Assembly (NCBI RefSeq): GCF_008831285.2
Contig: NC_045140.1
Location: 27,360,131 to 27,424,130 of the forward strand
Direction: 5' to 3'
Source of the DNA: Nymphaea colorata
Taxonomy: Eukaryota > Streptophyta > Magnoliopsida > Nymphaeales > Nymphaeaceae
DNA: 64,000 nt
Shown: piece after piece, positions 12,701 to 26,700 of the stretch
How positions within the stretch are numbered: position 1 is the stretch's first letter
How the letters are laid out: each line of letters opens with the position of its first letter
Made by a program: the position numbers and the translations under genes
Notes under the pieces: generated by a model
The model's input: only the letters and a program-made list of their open reading frames with translations
What the model was told of the DNA's origin: nothing
Databases searched by the model: none

Positions 12701-13802
12701 TATCATGAATATCAGGCCAGCTAGAAACAGGCTGCGTGTTGTTGAACATTTCATGAAAAAAACTGCGACTGATAAACCGTTTGAATTAGCTGAAAGATCG
12801 CATTTTTGATAACACCAATTCGATCCTTTGTCTGAATCAAACCCATTTTGATTTATAACTCCGTTTTTTATTTTTCTCTTTCCATATTAAGAACTAAATT
12901 ATAATTCTAAATTTTCACTTAGTCAAATATGGTGTTGATTTGAATTGAGTTTAGCCAATTAACCAGATCTTCCCGGATCATTCCGTTCAAAAATCAAATT
13001 TGTTGGCGATATTGTTCAGTGCTGGACCTTCAGGCATTATATATGTTAGCTGCAATTCTTTAAGCTGAAAAACCGTTGTAAAGGGTTTGAGTTGGGTCCC
13101 GGGGCTGCGTCCCTTAGTTTTAACCATTGAAAATGAACGCGACAGCTGCCGACATATGGCGACGTCTAGCTCCGGCGCCTTTAGACGACTGCAGGTTGTC
13201 ATGGTGTGAAAAGCGCCATAATCAAACTTTCAGACTTCAATTTCCTGAAACAGCTTGACCTGAAAATAATTCAAGCGATTCCGATTGATCTTAAAGACTG
13301 TCTTTATTAGCAATTCAACTCATCGCCGGTAATTAAAAAGGTGCGCTTGCATGGCCTAAATATGGAGAAATGTGAGGCCGATTTTTCTTTTTGTGCCTCA
13401 AAAGTAATTCTCTTTCTCACTTTGAGATATCTATATCTTGGTCATGATCATGAAGGTCTCTGTAAATCGATCTAGCTATCAATAAAATGGCAATACAATA
13501 ATATGCTGAGTGCCGCTTTGTTGATTGGCCGAAAGTTGAAACCAATAGTGGAGTAAGATTCTTGAAAATTGAAATACCGTCCGCTTTTTTGACATTTTCT
13601 TCTTACAGCTGGTGGCCATCTAATTATATCTACGGATGCTCATGACTTTCTTAAGATATCCAAGTGTTATTGACTGCAAGAGCAAATCCGGTTTTTTTTT
13701 TTTTTGTATAGTTTGATGCAGATGTCATGGCCGACACAATGCCGATGTCACAAGAAACCAATGGCCATACGGTCTTTTGGTTTTTCTTTCTTCTTTTTTT
13801 CT
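9701..13802. other. Long stretch without a convincing gene
   Basis: Both strands were read. The open frames here are short and resemble no family. A (GA)n run lies at about 11998-12017. A tRNA-like segment is listed separately at 10979-11056. Confidence 0.5.
10979..11056 (+). mobile_element. Possible tRNA-derived SINE fragment
   Basis: The stretch has an A-box-like TAGCATAGTTAG and, about 40 bases later, a B-box-like AAGTTTGATTA, the spacing of an internal RNA polymerase III promoter. It does not fold into a proper tRNA and is followed by a T run at 11047-11056. Another A-box-like TGGCTGAGTGGTTGAA lies just upstream (10919-10936). A short SINE or tRNA relic is the simplest reading, but evidence is thin. 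Confidence 0.3.
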
Positions 13803-13822
13803 TATATATATATATATATATA
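13803..13822. repeat. (TA)n microsatellite
   Basis: An uninterrupted TA run of about 20 bases, one of several in 13.8-18.6 kb. Confidence 0.9.
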
Positions 13823-14025
13823 AGTGAATAGTGGCAGAGTCACCAAGCTTATTCATGAGGGCAGCCCAATTCATCGTTTAACGGTTTTCAAAAAACAAGA
13901 AAAATGTGTTAATTAATCTATATTAAACAATTAAAATACCCATCACCTTTCTTATTGTTTTTAACTCAATCGTTGATCACGATGAATCAGACATCTTCAT
14001 GACTGAGCTGGCACCATTCAATTTT

Positions 14026-14027
<2 letters not shown>

Positions 14028-14074
<47 letters not shown>
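14028..14074. repeat. (TA)n microsatellite, 47 bp
   Basis: A perfect TA tract. The reading frame spanning it (repeated Tyr-Ile) is an artefact of the repeat. Confidence 0.95.
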
Positions 14075-14077
<3 letters not shown>

Positions 14078-14181
14078 AGATTATTATGGAGATTGACAGT
14101 CCCATTACTGTATCCTTCTTTTTAGATAAATCTAGTTCACAAATCCTTGACTCAGTTAATTTGCATTTTTTTTGTTTTGTT

Positions 14182-14207
14182 GGGGGTTGGGGGGGGGGGG
14201 GGGGGGG
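14182..14207 (+). repeat. G-rich tract with a 19-base G run
   Basis: Five Gs, two Ts, then 19 consecutive Gs. Such a tract can form quadruplex structures and is error-prone in sequencing, so its exact length should not be trusted. Confidence 0.85.
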
Positions 14208-15311
14208 TGTGGTGTTAGCATGGCGGCCGAAGGTTCGCTTTTGATCAGTTAGAATTTCAGGAAGAAGATGAGGTAAGACAGGACCGATCTTCCATCATCC
14301 TTTCAGAAGTCAAAAGCAATTTGAAACTGTTGCCTCTGCTCCTTAATTAATTACCAATTATCAAACCTTTTAGAAGCTTCACAACAACTACGCTGACCTT
14401 CACAGGCGTGGGTTGTGTGGGAGAGAGCAGGTCTGCAGTCAACCGGAGAAGCTCCTTTCGAACGTACGATCTGTTGGAAAAGTATGACTTGGACTTATCA
14501 GCGTCGAACTTTCCGATCCTCTCCCTCTTTTTCTCCCTGTGGTTCTGAAAAACGATCACCTTCCAAGTTGTCTGATTAGAAACCAAAATCATGATGCCTT
14601 TCAATGGGGTGCTAACCAGGAAAAACACTTTCTGTAATCTAATCTGTAGATAACCAAGTTTCAGATTCTGGCTAGCTAGGCATCGCCTATGCTAGTTGAT
14701 AGAAAATGGAGATATTTCATGCAAATTTCTGTAATACTTTAGGATAAGAGTTGCTGCTTTTTATAATGGTTAGTTAGGAGACAGCAAATCGTCCAGTGAT
14801 TTTGGGGACACACTACTCCTAATAAGTAGTGTTCTTTCTACGAACCCTAATAGGTGGTTAGAAGAAGTGACGACACCAATTTTTGGCTATTTCTTTTTCA
14901 GTAGACTACTCCATGTTCACCTACTCTCACATCATAAATTTGTGTTTCATCTATATTCAAGCGACACAAGTATGTTTCTGTTATATATATATATATATAT
15001 ATATATTCATTTGTCTATTTAAACAGTAATCGATTTTAAATATTATCATACAATTAAAGAAGGTCTAACCTTTCTTGCATGATTATTGTAGTCTTACTGT
15101 CAGGGATAATCATAGGACGTTAACGGAATTGCAAAACAGAACTTCTGAACGTCCATTAATATTATCGTTTCGATATTAATCCATTTTATTCTGCTTTTTT
15201 TGGAAGAAAAACCTCATGATATTCATGATATTAAAGCATTCAAAAGAGATCAAGAGTTTGACACCGAAACACGCAGTTGTTTTGACATTAGATATATATA
15301 TTTATTTATTT

Positions 15312-15345
<34 letters not shown>

Positions 15346-18300
15346 TTTCCAGCCTGGTATAAATTTCTCCAATTCAAACTTAGATAGCGACGGGAGATAC
15401 GCATTAAATGGAGGGTGAGAGAAACCGTTTATGTTGTCATTTTCCCCAACAAATACACGATTATACAAGGAGGACAACGAGGTTGACAAAGTCTTGTATT
15501 TTGGCCGTTTTGTTTCGGCCAATTGAAACCAACATAAAAAGTTAAGTCGCGTCCATCAACACCCCTAGCTGGCAATAACATCCTCTTCGTGTCTTTAGCG
15601 TAAGAGTCAACTCATGTGCATCTTCCTTTTGATTGTGATCTCCACTTGAAGATTGAAAATTAAGGTTTGATATTTAATCGCTTGATTATGTTTTCTATGT
15701 GTACATACTCTCTTTAATGTGTACTTTTGCCTTGAAATGAAGAATAAAAGAAGTTGATTTTTTTTTTTTGCTCTTGTCTATTGGGTAAGTAAGACGATTA
15801 TTTCATTATGTTGCCGAAAACCCCCCACCTTCCCCCTCATTCTAGACCCAAGGTATCCGTTTAGTTTTCAATGTCTCAAAATGATGTTTCTGCTATGATT
15901 TAACTTGCATATTAATACCTCCTCTCATAATGCATGAAGTTGACTCCTCAAGTGCTCCATCTGGACGTGGGGGGAAATAGTCAAACACCCTAATTACATT
16001 TTCTTGGTACGATTGAGATTGAGTTCTTTTTTTGACATTTTATATATAATTTTGTCATCTTCACTTTCAATAATGATGCATGCATAGTTGGTTGACAAAA
16101 GGGTAGTTGCTATTTTGGTTCACATGATCATCAAAACCATGGGTAAGAGCCGCAGCTAGCATGGTCCAGTTTCTTCGAGCCACTGACCAAAATGAACAAA
16201 AAAAAGCCAGTGACGACTAAGTTGTGAGCCTTTCTAAATGGGATATATAAGTCCTGGTCCGCATTGACCCTATTTTGCTGATTTTTCAAACCCAACGTTG
16301 AAAATTCTTGTCTCGTTTCAACGTTTTCCGGTGTGAATTCTCCCTCCACATCAAACCGACGGACCTTGCTAGCTAGACTTGAACGGAAAAAGTTTGAATA
16401 CGTGAGCCAACGGGGCCCAGAGGCGCAGTACGCACCCAAGCATCATTAGTTCGAAACCAATTAAGTGCTGCATGTTTCAGGCTTATGGGTCGTATTATTT
16501 GGGTTCGTTAATCAAGAGAAAGAGAGGGGAGGAAGCAGATGGGGTAGGTTCACTGAGCTCACTGTTTGAAACCGTGTTGGAACTTGAGTGCAATTGTATA
16601 AGATAGCCCTAAGAGATCCAGTTCACGGCTTCATAGTCAATTGAGAATTTATTAACCATATATTTAGTAACCCATATCTAACTTCGCTGCCCCTAAAAAG
16701 GGTGGGTTTTCAAGATAAGTGGTTCCGCTAACATAGTGCATCATTTAGGACGAGCGATCTGTTTTGCTCCGACCAAATAGAAACCACTCTAGAATGTCTG
16801 CGGTGAGAATTCATTCCTATGGTGTGAAGTCAAACGCGAGGTTTCTCACAGCAACAACGCTCCTGAAATTTCTCTCCATATGGTTTGGCCCTTTTGTGTT
16901 GAGAAAGACGGATGAAGAGCAGAGCCCCAGGAAGGGAGGGCTGCTGTTGCCGTGCTGCCGGCTGCGTCTCGTTCGACGACCAAATTAAAGGAAGCTCGGT
17001 GTGGAGTGCGAGCGAAGCCACCGGAATTAATAAGAGCTCCCGCGGCTGACTGCCGTGTTGACCATATCTCTCTTACTTGGTAAAACCAAGCGGCGGTAAA
17101 ATCAACACGCGGTGTTATACACAATCTCAGTTGAAGCCATGAAAGCCTAGCTAGATTGACTTCCCACGGCGTCTACTCCTTCCCAACCTCACGCCCCCCT
17201 TCTTTTATTAAACAATGTCGGAATACGCGGCCGACCGCTGCTTCTTTATTATTATTATATCTTTAATTTCAAAACTTTACTTCATCAAAATTATATATAT
17301 ATATATATACATATATATTATAGAAAGGCCTTCTAGTAAAGATGAGAAATAAATGAGGGCCATATTGATATGATACAGTAGCAGCCCAAGGGTTCCATTA
17401 ACGTGCATGTTAATGCAAGCTTCGAGGTGCAATGAAAATCATAATTCCATGCTTGAAAAGGAGCTGCAGGTTTGGAAATTTATGCAATCTCCGGGACAAA
17501 GAAAATGGTATATGGAGGACTTAACTTATATGGGGTTTGACCTTGATCTTAACTAATACCGAAAGTCGACAAGGTCTGTTGGGGTATTAAGAAAGGAGGT
17601 CCGGTAAACATGCCTTGTTGGACGCATATATAATCAAACAGATTCACGAACGGAATCGGGTTTGGTTGATGATCAAAATCTATTTTTAAGGACTGTGAAC
17701 GTCTTAAGCAATTGGGTGCTGATTAAGTTTTTTTATATATTGTTTACTTGGGGGAAACAGCCTTCGGCATAAAACCTTAAAAACTATACCCTTATACTTT
17801 CAAGGTTCTAGCTTGCTTAAACTTAAATCAGAACTATATATATATATATATATATAAGTAGGTAGGAACTAGGTCATGAGGTGCATATATATAAAAGTAG
17901 GTAGGGACCAGTTGCTATGGTCGGCAGCAGATCCATGGGTCTAGGCCAACTCAGTCCATCACAAAGGCTGCATTCTCCTGAACAGATGGAACGGAAGCAT
18001 GATGCGATTTGTTTGGAACCGAACGGACCTTCCACAAAGATTGGATCAATTATGAGAATGAGCCATCAAAAGGCAAACCTAACCAATAAAAGCAAATAAA
18101 AGGTACCAATATGTATGTTCAGTACAATAATTGGATCAAACCTGCCCGTCCAGACCTCGGTCAATCTAACATGTTGTATTCGGGCAGCTGGGTAAGTTAG
18201 CCGAGCGAGACATCGAAATTGGATCTAGTACTACCGCTAAAGATGATCACAAATCCACCTATTCAATCCGAACCCATTTGCGTTTGCACCCCTTATTTGC

Positions 18301-18559
18301 CACGGGCACTATCATGTGGGTTGTGATCGTTAGAACGAAGAACAGAAACAAAAGTTATAAATCTTCAAACAATTAAGACATAAGTATACAAATATAGATG
18401 ATAAGAGGATCAGTGGTTTATATGGCGTTAAGACAGTTCTACATATGTGAAAGAACACGGGCAATCTTAATTCGAGAAAAGCACCAGACGGATCGATTAC
18501 AATAATTTGATACTTTCATGATTTCCTTCCAAGGTCAGCTAAATAGATCAAAACTTAGC

Positions 18560-18563
<4 letters not shown>
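14208..18563. other. Gene-poor repeat-rich stretch
   Basis: No gene was recognised on either strand. Microsatellites include (TA)n at 14982-15006 and 17835-17856 and (GA)n at 15312-15338. The patch at about 16800-17100 is more GC-rich than its surroundings and has overlapping short frames on both strands, but none resembles a known protein. Confidence 0.5.

Positions 18564-18592
<29 letters not shown>
18564..18592. repeat. (TA)n microsatellite upstream of the MYB gene
   Basis: A perfect TA tract about 430 bases upstream of the MYB start codon, followed by a long pyrimidine-rich region (18720-18920). Confidence 0.9.
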
Positions 18593-18594
<2 letters not shown>

Positions 18595-18926
18595 ACCAAA
18601 TAGACCGGAGAAGCAAGAGGGGGGAGGCGTGAGCTGCCACGTGCAGACGGCCGAAGGCTTGTCCTTGCGGGGGCGAAATTGCTGTGATAGATTCTGCTTC
18701 AAGAAAGACAAGAAGAAAAAAACCCGAGTCTTCCTCCTCCCTCCCCCCTCCCTATTTTTCTCTCCCTTTTCAACTCTTATATATTTTAATGCTATCGTTC
18801 CCTCTTTCTTTCTTTCTTCCTTATTTTTTTTCCTTGTGCACACTAGGCCCCCATCTTTACGACTCGTTAATATTAAATTTCACGTGACAGATCTTCTCTC
18901 TTTCTCTCTCCCCACCTTTTCTCCGG

Positions 18927-18932
18927 TATAAA
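18927..18932 (+). promoter_or_regulatory. TATA box candidate of the MYB gene
   Basis: TATAAA lies 94 bases before the MYB start codon at 19026, after a CT-rich region. The position fits a plant core promoter with a short leader. Confidence 0.5.
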
Positions 18933-19025
18933 CTTGGTACCATCTGCACTCTGTTTGGTTCATCTTCTTCCCACCGCTTCCAACAGACTCCAGCTGGTCT
19001 TGGCGATATCCAGACAGGATCAGCC

Positions 19026-20569
19026 ATGGGTAGGGCTCCGTGTTGTGACAAAGCCAACGTCAAGAGAGGGCCATGGTCTCCTGATGAGGACAACAAGCTT
19101 AAGGAGTACATCCAACAGTTTGGCACCGGGGGGAACTGGATCGCTCTGCCGCAGAAGATTGGTGAGTACTGCTTTCCCAATCTGTCTCGGTGGTAATTTT
19201 ATGATCTGTGCATTCCGCCGAGGTGATCTGCTGCTTGGGTTTCGTTTCGATGTAGAAGATGGTGATTGATCCAGGCTCCAGCTGCCACTCACGTAAAACA
19301 TCCTCTTAGGTCTCCAAACAAATTGAAGGCATATATGGGAAACGTTTCTCTGCAAGTTCCTAGATCGCATGTTTTCTCTGACAAAAGGAAGAAAAAAAGT
19401 CTTGGTCTATTTGAGATTCATGTTATCTCTAATTTTGATGCCGTTGGAAACAGAATTAGAACTGGTGATAGCCAGCCTAGAAAACGAAAAACACAGAAAC
19501 TAGATGACCAATCCCGCTTTGGTTTTCCTTTTTTATACTGATAATTTCTTCCTTTGTTATAGGGCTGAAGAGATGCGGGAAAAGTTGTAGATTGAGATGG
19601 CTGAACTATCTGAGACCCAACCTTAAGCACGGCGGCTTCTCAGAGGAAGAAGACAATATTATTTGCAGTCTCTACATCAACATTGGAAGCAGGTATTTTG
19701 TGCCACCCTGGAAAGGGTTGCAAAAATTCAAGTCTTGCCAATTAATGGTTTTCCTTCCATGACTGGTTCTTCCCTCTTGTCTCTGTCATTTACTTAAGAA
19801 TGCTGTTGCCTGTGGCTATATGGTCAGATGGTCTATTATTGCTTCCCGATTGCCAGGGAGAACTGACAACGACATCAAGAATTATTGGAACACCAAACTG
19901 AAGAAGAAGCTGCTGTGCAAAAGCAAAGAACAGATACAAGCTATAAGCTCATCGTCATTGAATGGTAATAATATGAATAATGGAAAGCATCTGGAAAAGC
20001 CGCCCATTGCGTTTTCTGATGGTATTATTGGCCACCAAAACTCGTCCTGGTTTCAGCCATGTATTCCTTCTTTATCATCCACTGCATATCAAAGCCAAAC
20101 TGCATCAGCTTATGACCATTGCTCATTCAAGACATTGCTGGAAATGACTGAGGTCGGGAGGTCCTCAAATCTCGATCAATATGATAAGAAGAGAATCCCC
20201 AGAGAGCAGCTCTACCAGTCTTGCACCAACGACTACGCTACTCTCAGCAATGATTTTTCTATCAGTGAAGCCTCCAGCTCTATCAACGATGGGGATCTCA
20301 ACTCGCCATTAATGAGCCAGTACCAGATAAAGGAGAGGACCATGAACAACACGTTTGAGGAGGGGTCTTCTGTCAGCCTTCCTGCCGAACTAAACGACGA
20401 TATACAGGCATTTGAGGCACTGAACTCCTTGTATGGACTGCATAACACTAGCTGGTGTGGTGACCTAAGTTCGTCTTCTTGCGGTGGGTCGACTGACTTC
20501 TCTTTCCTGTCCCAGCAGCAAGAGCTATTACCGGCGTTCGCGCTGGGACCTAATTACTTTGTGCAATAG
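19026..20569 (+). CDS. R2R3-MYB transcription factor, RAX/MYB36/MYB68/MYB84 group
   Basis: Three exons, 19026-19161, 19563-19692 and 19828-20569, join in phase to 335 residues. The start [19 protein letters not shown] is diagnostic of R2R3-MYBs. R2 covers about residues 14-63 and R3 about 66-115. The regular Trp residues are present, with Phe replacing the first Trp of R3 as usual. Intron positions, after the Ile of LPQKI and within the Arg of NIGSR, are the conserved ones of this family. The segments [24 protein letters not shown] and [21 protein letters not shown] match subgroup 14: RAX1-3 (MYB37, MYB38, MYB84), MYB36, MYB68 and MYB87. Members act in the nucleus on axillary meristem initiation (RAX) or Casparian strip formation (MYB36). 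The C-terminal 215 residues are Ser/Asn-rich and acidic, likely an activation region, and do not tell me which member this is. The frame is intact. Confidence 0.92.
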
Positions 20570-21641
20570 ATCTACAACATGGGTTGATAATGTATATCAG
20601 TGCTGTAAATTCCACGATGGTCGTCGTCTAAAACCCAGGAAACCATTTTTAAAGCCATTTCATGTGAGATTTCGGTCGGTTTATTTCTTCATGTGGTGAG
20701 ACGTTGTCATTGTGTATTTGACTGGTCTTTGTCAGAGTTAGCTGCTCGATCTGTTCCCCATACGGAACAGTTCAACACTGTTAATTTGTTGGTTTATGCG
20801 GATAGAGGCCGGGAATCTACAAGACTCAGGTGGATGTATAGAATAGAAAGAGAATTTCTCAAGGCCTTATTCATCTTGTTTTCTTTAGCAAAGCTGATCA
20901 CAGCGTGACTCTGATCTCGAGAGCATGAACTTGGGGCCTTTGTCTTCCCCTTTCTTTTCCTGTCCGTAACTGAATAGTCTTTCCCTGCTTCCCCGGAAAA
21001 GGAAAAGCAACTGCTGCAATTGAGCAGAAAGATTCCAAACAAATGAGTGGACTTCTTCCCCTTTGGCATTGCGCGAGGAACCATACGGTCTGTCCTCTGA
21101 TGCCTCAACCTTTAAACATGAACTCTTTGTGTACCAGTGGGAAGCAAAGGCTTGTCACTTTGTTTAAGCATGGCTTCACCATATCGGTGTGGACAGTAGC
21201 GAAGCACAAACGTGGGAGTAGGACACCTCCTTGGTTCCATCTCAATGACCGTTTGTTCATCCTACAACTCTGTATATATCGCCAAGTATTCCAGATTAAA
21301 TATGCTCGCAATGTCTTTGTGTTTGATGGAATTTGTGACTCATGGACATATATATTGCAGCCGACTCTGTACATTTCGTTTGCTTTTAAATTCGTTTCGT
21401 TGAAGTGGCTATATATGATTGTACCCATCCTTTGCACATGAATTTTGCTTCCTTATGATGGAATTGACGAGTAAAAATGGCGCTATTCTAGGTCTTGCAT
21501 GTGCCCTTATGGCATATGCTACATGGATAAATATTTATGCTAGCTTGTCCACTATGTTCATCTACTCGATCACGGCCTTTTTATTAAATATTAGCAGAAA
21601 CAACCATAGCGATGGAAGCTCGATCATGCTGAACGTAAAGG

Positions 21642-21680
<39 letters not shown>

Positions 21681-23721
21681 ATGACTCGGAAATATTGTAA
21701 ATGTTCTAGCCTTCAAAATTTACATTTTTCACAAAAAAGGGGTTGAGTCTTTGTTAATTCTTACGGTCTAGACCGTGATGATTGTGACTATACTGTTTGA
21801 TTTGTCAAAAACGTCTGAATTTCACAAATTTCAGTTGTCGACTTGTCATAATCTAAGCTCACCTTTGCCGCTACCTTAGATAAAAACAACAATTTTATCC
21901 TTTTTTTAATTAAAAATTTAAAGGATTTATTTTAACTTAAAAGGAGTTCGTCTCAGAAAGTACAAGCTTTCATTTGTCCCAACGTATAAATGATAAATTT
22001 AATTGGAGGCACATTTTTCCTTCTTCGGCAGTTGTCAGCAAAAGCAACGCAGGCACAAAAAAAAGCAGATAATTTAGGCTCCTATTCAAAATGTTCGCCA
22101 AATACTAGGGGGGTAAATGAAACTTTTCCTACACCATAACGAACGATAGTCATGAAATATACATTAGCAATGGTCATTAACTGAAAGGTCCTTAAATGTT
22201 TTCAGTATTTCAGCACCGTACCAACGATATTTGTAATTCAGTCAAGACCTTTTTCTTACCGTGTGGTTAACCAAAAAATGCCACCCCTCCCCAAGGCGGA
22301 CCCAACTCGAATTCATGAGATTGAAAGAAAATTGTCTACTCTACTTATATAAGGAGGCTCGCGAGAGAAAAAGAGTGTACGTAATTAACTAAATTAAGTG
22401 TCCGTGCCTTCGTACTCAGCCCTTCTTAACTACTAATAAGATCATCTCCCCACGAGAAGCTCGTTGTGGTTCAAAGAGCCCACTGAGGCACCAACAAATG
22501 TATATATATATAATTCAGCAATGCTTTAAGCTTTATCGAACCCCTGAGGTTGGGTAGCAACCAATTACACAAGTGAAACAAACCGGCCGGACGGACAGTC
22601 GCAATTCTTGGATAACTCCAACAAGAATAAAATATCTAAGTGCAACTTTATGCACAAGAAATTATAAGCACGAATCAAGCTTGACGTGTTAAATAAATGA
22701 GCCGTGATCGAGTTGAGAAATGAACTTAATGAAACAAGTGAGTCGAGCTCGAGCTACGCAAGCTCGACTCGGTTGACCTCGTTTGAACTTGCAGTAAAAG
22801 TACCAGGAAAAATAATTCACCATTTGTCAATAAAAAAAAAGGTTGTTCTAGTGTTCGTCCTTGTGCCCTAAAAAAAGGTCGGCTCAAATTTCAAGCCCTT
22901 TTGCTGTTTACTGATTTTAAAAGTCATTTTTTAACAAATGGCTCGGCTAGGCTCCAGCCAAAACTTAAAAGTCAACCGGCCCGAGCTCGTGAGCATCCTA
23001 CTTTACCAAATGTGACAAACCAGATTGTGATATCATGACCTTAAGAGGAAAGGCGAGAAAATAGGACATCATCATGAACTTCTCGTGGGCCCTCTTGCTA
23101 ATTTGGCACAACTAAATTGAAAGTGTAGGATAACACAAAAGTCCTACGGCAGATTAAGGTCATCAGCTGCCATCAGCGATAATTTTAGTGCAAGTGAGAG
23201 TGGAACGGGTCACGTATTTGGGAATCCATTTCCAGAAAATACTGCCCTCCATGTATAAATCAGGCTGCTGAATCTCAAAGGACAGAATAAAAGTTCTTAA
23301 TACCCTATGTTGTCACATATGTCCTGCAAATCTGGGAACAGCATGTAACTTGTTTCCAGAAGGTGCTTTAGACAGAGCTTTCTAGTGTCAACACATGGTT
23401 ATGTAGTTGCAGAAAGGTTCCAAGTGAGTGTGTGTGCATGCCCGGGTGTGCACGTATGTGTGTGTGTGTGTGTGTATTAGAGAGATAGAGTTATATTCAC
23501 TAAATGGCAAAACCAGTTCCTTCAAGGATGAGTCGAACTTAACTTTAAATATAAGTTATATAATAGCCTCCAAAGACAACAATCTTTGCAAATTTAAAAT
23601 GCTAGCTGAGTTATCTAGTCAAAAAGTGAAGTTAATAAAGAGTCAAAATTTTATCACACTACAGTCATCTTGCTGCATGTGGAGGAAATCTAGAAATTGA
23701 GCAAACATTTTTGTGATCCAC
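20570..23721. other. MYB 3' region and intergenic DNA
   Basis: The first few hundred bases are the likely 3' untranslated region of the MYB gene. (TA)n lies at 21646-21678 and (GT)n at 23457-23475. From about 22680 to 23000 the sequence repeats GAGCTCGAG and GCTCGACTC-like words often seen in dispersed plant repeats; the class is not clear. No gene was recognised. Confidence 0.5.
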
Positions 23722-26700
23722 CTACCTTAACTCCACTGTCCAACCCATCTTGTCCTCTGCAAGCCCCATCTGAATGCCCGTAAGAGCAGAATAAAGCTGC
23801 TGAGAAACTACGCCAACTCCGTCATTTCCATATTGCACTCTGCAAGGATATCAGTATCAGATGCATGAGACAAGTTCATACTCTATTGAACCACAATAAC
23901 TTTGTGGATAAGGAAAAAAGGAGAATAAAAGGGACTTCCATTCATGCAATTAACCACCTATCCAACTTGTCCAAAATAACCTAATGTATGGATGCATAAC
24001 AGCCAACCAGCACTCAACTGGCATGAACTAGACAAAGGAGTACCTTTTACCAAGATAAGTGACACTACCAACAGGGGAGACGACCACAGCTGTTCCAGTG
24101 CAAAAAACTTCATCAGCATCCATTAGTTCATCAATCGAGACAGGCCGCTCCGCAACCTGAACAGAACAAAAGATCAAAATCTTAATGTATTTTAACATAA
24201 AAGACCTGTAAACTAGTTCAGACTGACCCCAGTTACAGATACTATGACCAGTAGCAATGGAAAAAGCACTAGAAACAAGGAGGAAAAGGATGACTAAACT
24301 ATGCAAGGAGGAAGCAAAACTGAGATCAGAACTTCAAATCAGTTCAACGAAGTTCCAACTCCTTACAAAATACAAATCCTTCATGATGTGAGATTCAATT
24401 GTGTCTCAAGAGTCACTTACCCTATATTTGTAACATCATTAGACTAAGTACACAAAATAGAAGGCTATCCTTAAGTAGTTATTCAGTTATTTTGGCAATT
24501 TTAAAGAACAAAATGAACTAATAATTTGTCCAAAAGTACCCAAAACTTCAAAAGCAAACAATAAACTATAAAGAGAAGAAACATCAGCCAGAAGACTGTT
24601 GTTTCCCCTCCTTAAATTGCTAAGTGGTCTTGTGCATAGGTTAGTTGTAAGTTGATACGTCCAGCTGCTGGTCACATGGGGCTTCAGTTAAGGCTGCCAA
24701 AATCACCATGTATGGACTATAAATTATTACGCTGCCACCTAATAATATGCATGACAATGCCTCCAATGAAGCTGAGACACTAAAAACTACTTTTCGTTCT
24801 CCATGGTGGGAGTTAAACAGTAACTTGTTATTCTATACAAGAAGTCCCCATGAAAGACCACAAAAGATCAGGAAGAACAAGAAAACATAAGCTACAATGC
24901 TGGAAATGTCTGTTATATACCTCGAAACCATGAGTACGGGAAACTTTAATTATACTTTCCCGTGTGATTCCAGGAAGAATTGTCCCCTCTAGTGCAGGAG
25001 TTGAGATGTTGTTACCCTGGAGTACATTAAAACGCAGAAAAATGAGAAACTGTTACATCCATTTCCACAAATAGTGCATAAATTTTTCTTTTTCCTAAAG
25101 CAGACTGTTGTCAGCTGGATCCACTGAAACAAGAACAAACAAAAAATTTGACAACATTTAATATCAATCACAAGAACTAACAGGCGCCAATAAAACAACA
25201 GGACAACTTATGGATAAAGAATATTAAAAAAAAAAGTGAAGAAGAGCAGTCGCCTCCATAATTTTCAAAATCAACAGAAAAGTGACTTCACTTGAACACC
25301 AATCTTATGGATGGAGAATGGCCGTTGCATGATTTTCCTTCCTTAGTAAGAAAAACTGAAAAAGGAAGCATCTGATGCTTTACATGAACAACAACAGGAA
25401 TCTCATGTTATCTATCAAAATTGTTGCAAAAAACAAAAATGAGATATTGGGCATACTAGTATGCGTAAGTACTTTTCTTCTCAATAAAGAAAGTTTGAAG
25501 CATGAAATAGACTTTCCTAACACATACTCGAAATAATTAGCATCGGTCTGCATGTATTGCCAATGGATATGCCAAACAAAAAGCAGCTAACCGAACGACA
25601 GTCGGCAACCAAGGCATGTAATTATCTTTTCTATAAACTAAACCTTTAGAAACTTGAGACTGCATTCTATGACATACTTTGATTTTGGAAAAACAGTGTT
25701 CAAGGAGCTGACATAATGGCGAGCTAACTAAGACTTCAAAAGAATGTTGCTACCAACAGTTATTACTCATTGCACTTGGGAAATATAAAAAATTCAATTT
25801 AATGAATCACAATGAGCACAAAGATCAGATATTATAAATGGCACTTAATAAAAAAAATGCAGGTCCCGTAGTTAATTTATGCACCTCCTCTCAGTGCATG
25901 AAACTGAGTATTAGCTAATGACAAATTTTTTGGCTGTCCATATGCACCGAATACATGGCATACCTTTACAATAAAAATATTACATGATGAAACTTCCTCC
26001 AGGTATTTCTTTTTTATAGAATCAAGGTATATGACATCAGAATAGCCCTTAGACTTTGCTGCAGATTGTGCCTTCAGAACCTACAAGATCAAATGAATCA
26101 AGACTGAGGAAGAAGCATGTGTCCTTTTGTAGATTTAAAACTAAGTATATATTGTTGTAAAGTCTATACAATGCATTTATTCCAAGAAAACAGTAGTGTT
26201 TTTCTTATTTCATGAATTACATGCAAAATCCAAAGTCGTAGAATAGATGCCAGATGCAGATGACATATTGGATAATGGAAGATATGACCTGTTCAGTGAT
26301 GCATCGATTTTTAGATTTATGTTCTATGTTCAAATCAATGCTTTTATTCCATCTTCACTAGGTCCATGCAACATCATGCTTTAATTAAAATCCAACAAAA
26401 ATGATAATCAATATGTCATCTCTAAGTAAGACCTGAAGGCTTATGTCACAAGTGCTAATATAGCAAAATATCCCACAAACAGAACATCAATACAAAAGCT
26501 GAAACAGTAAACATGTACATGATTGAAAAAGAAGTACAAAAGTTATCTCCATATGCAAGATATGAAGCCTATAATTCTCAGCAGTCCAAACTACTTTTCG
26601 TTGGAACTCTGCAGCAACAAGGAATACCTCAATCAGGATACCAGACAAAAGAAACACACTGTTTTATCTTACTATCCAATTTCCGACAATATAAATTGAA

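Noticed and set aside
16131-16439. 102-codon minus-strand frame
   Set aside because: No ATG start, no family resemblance, no splice context.
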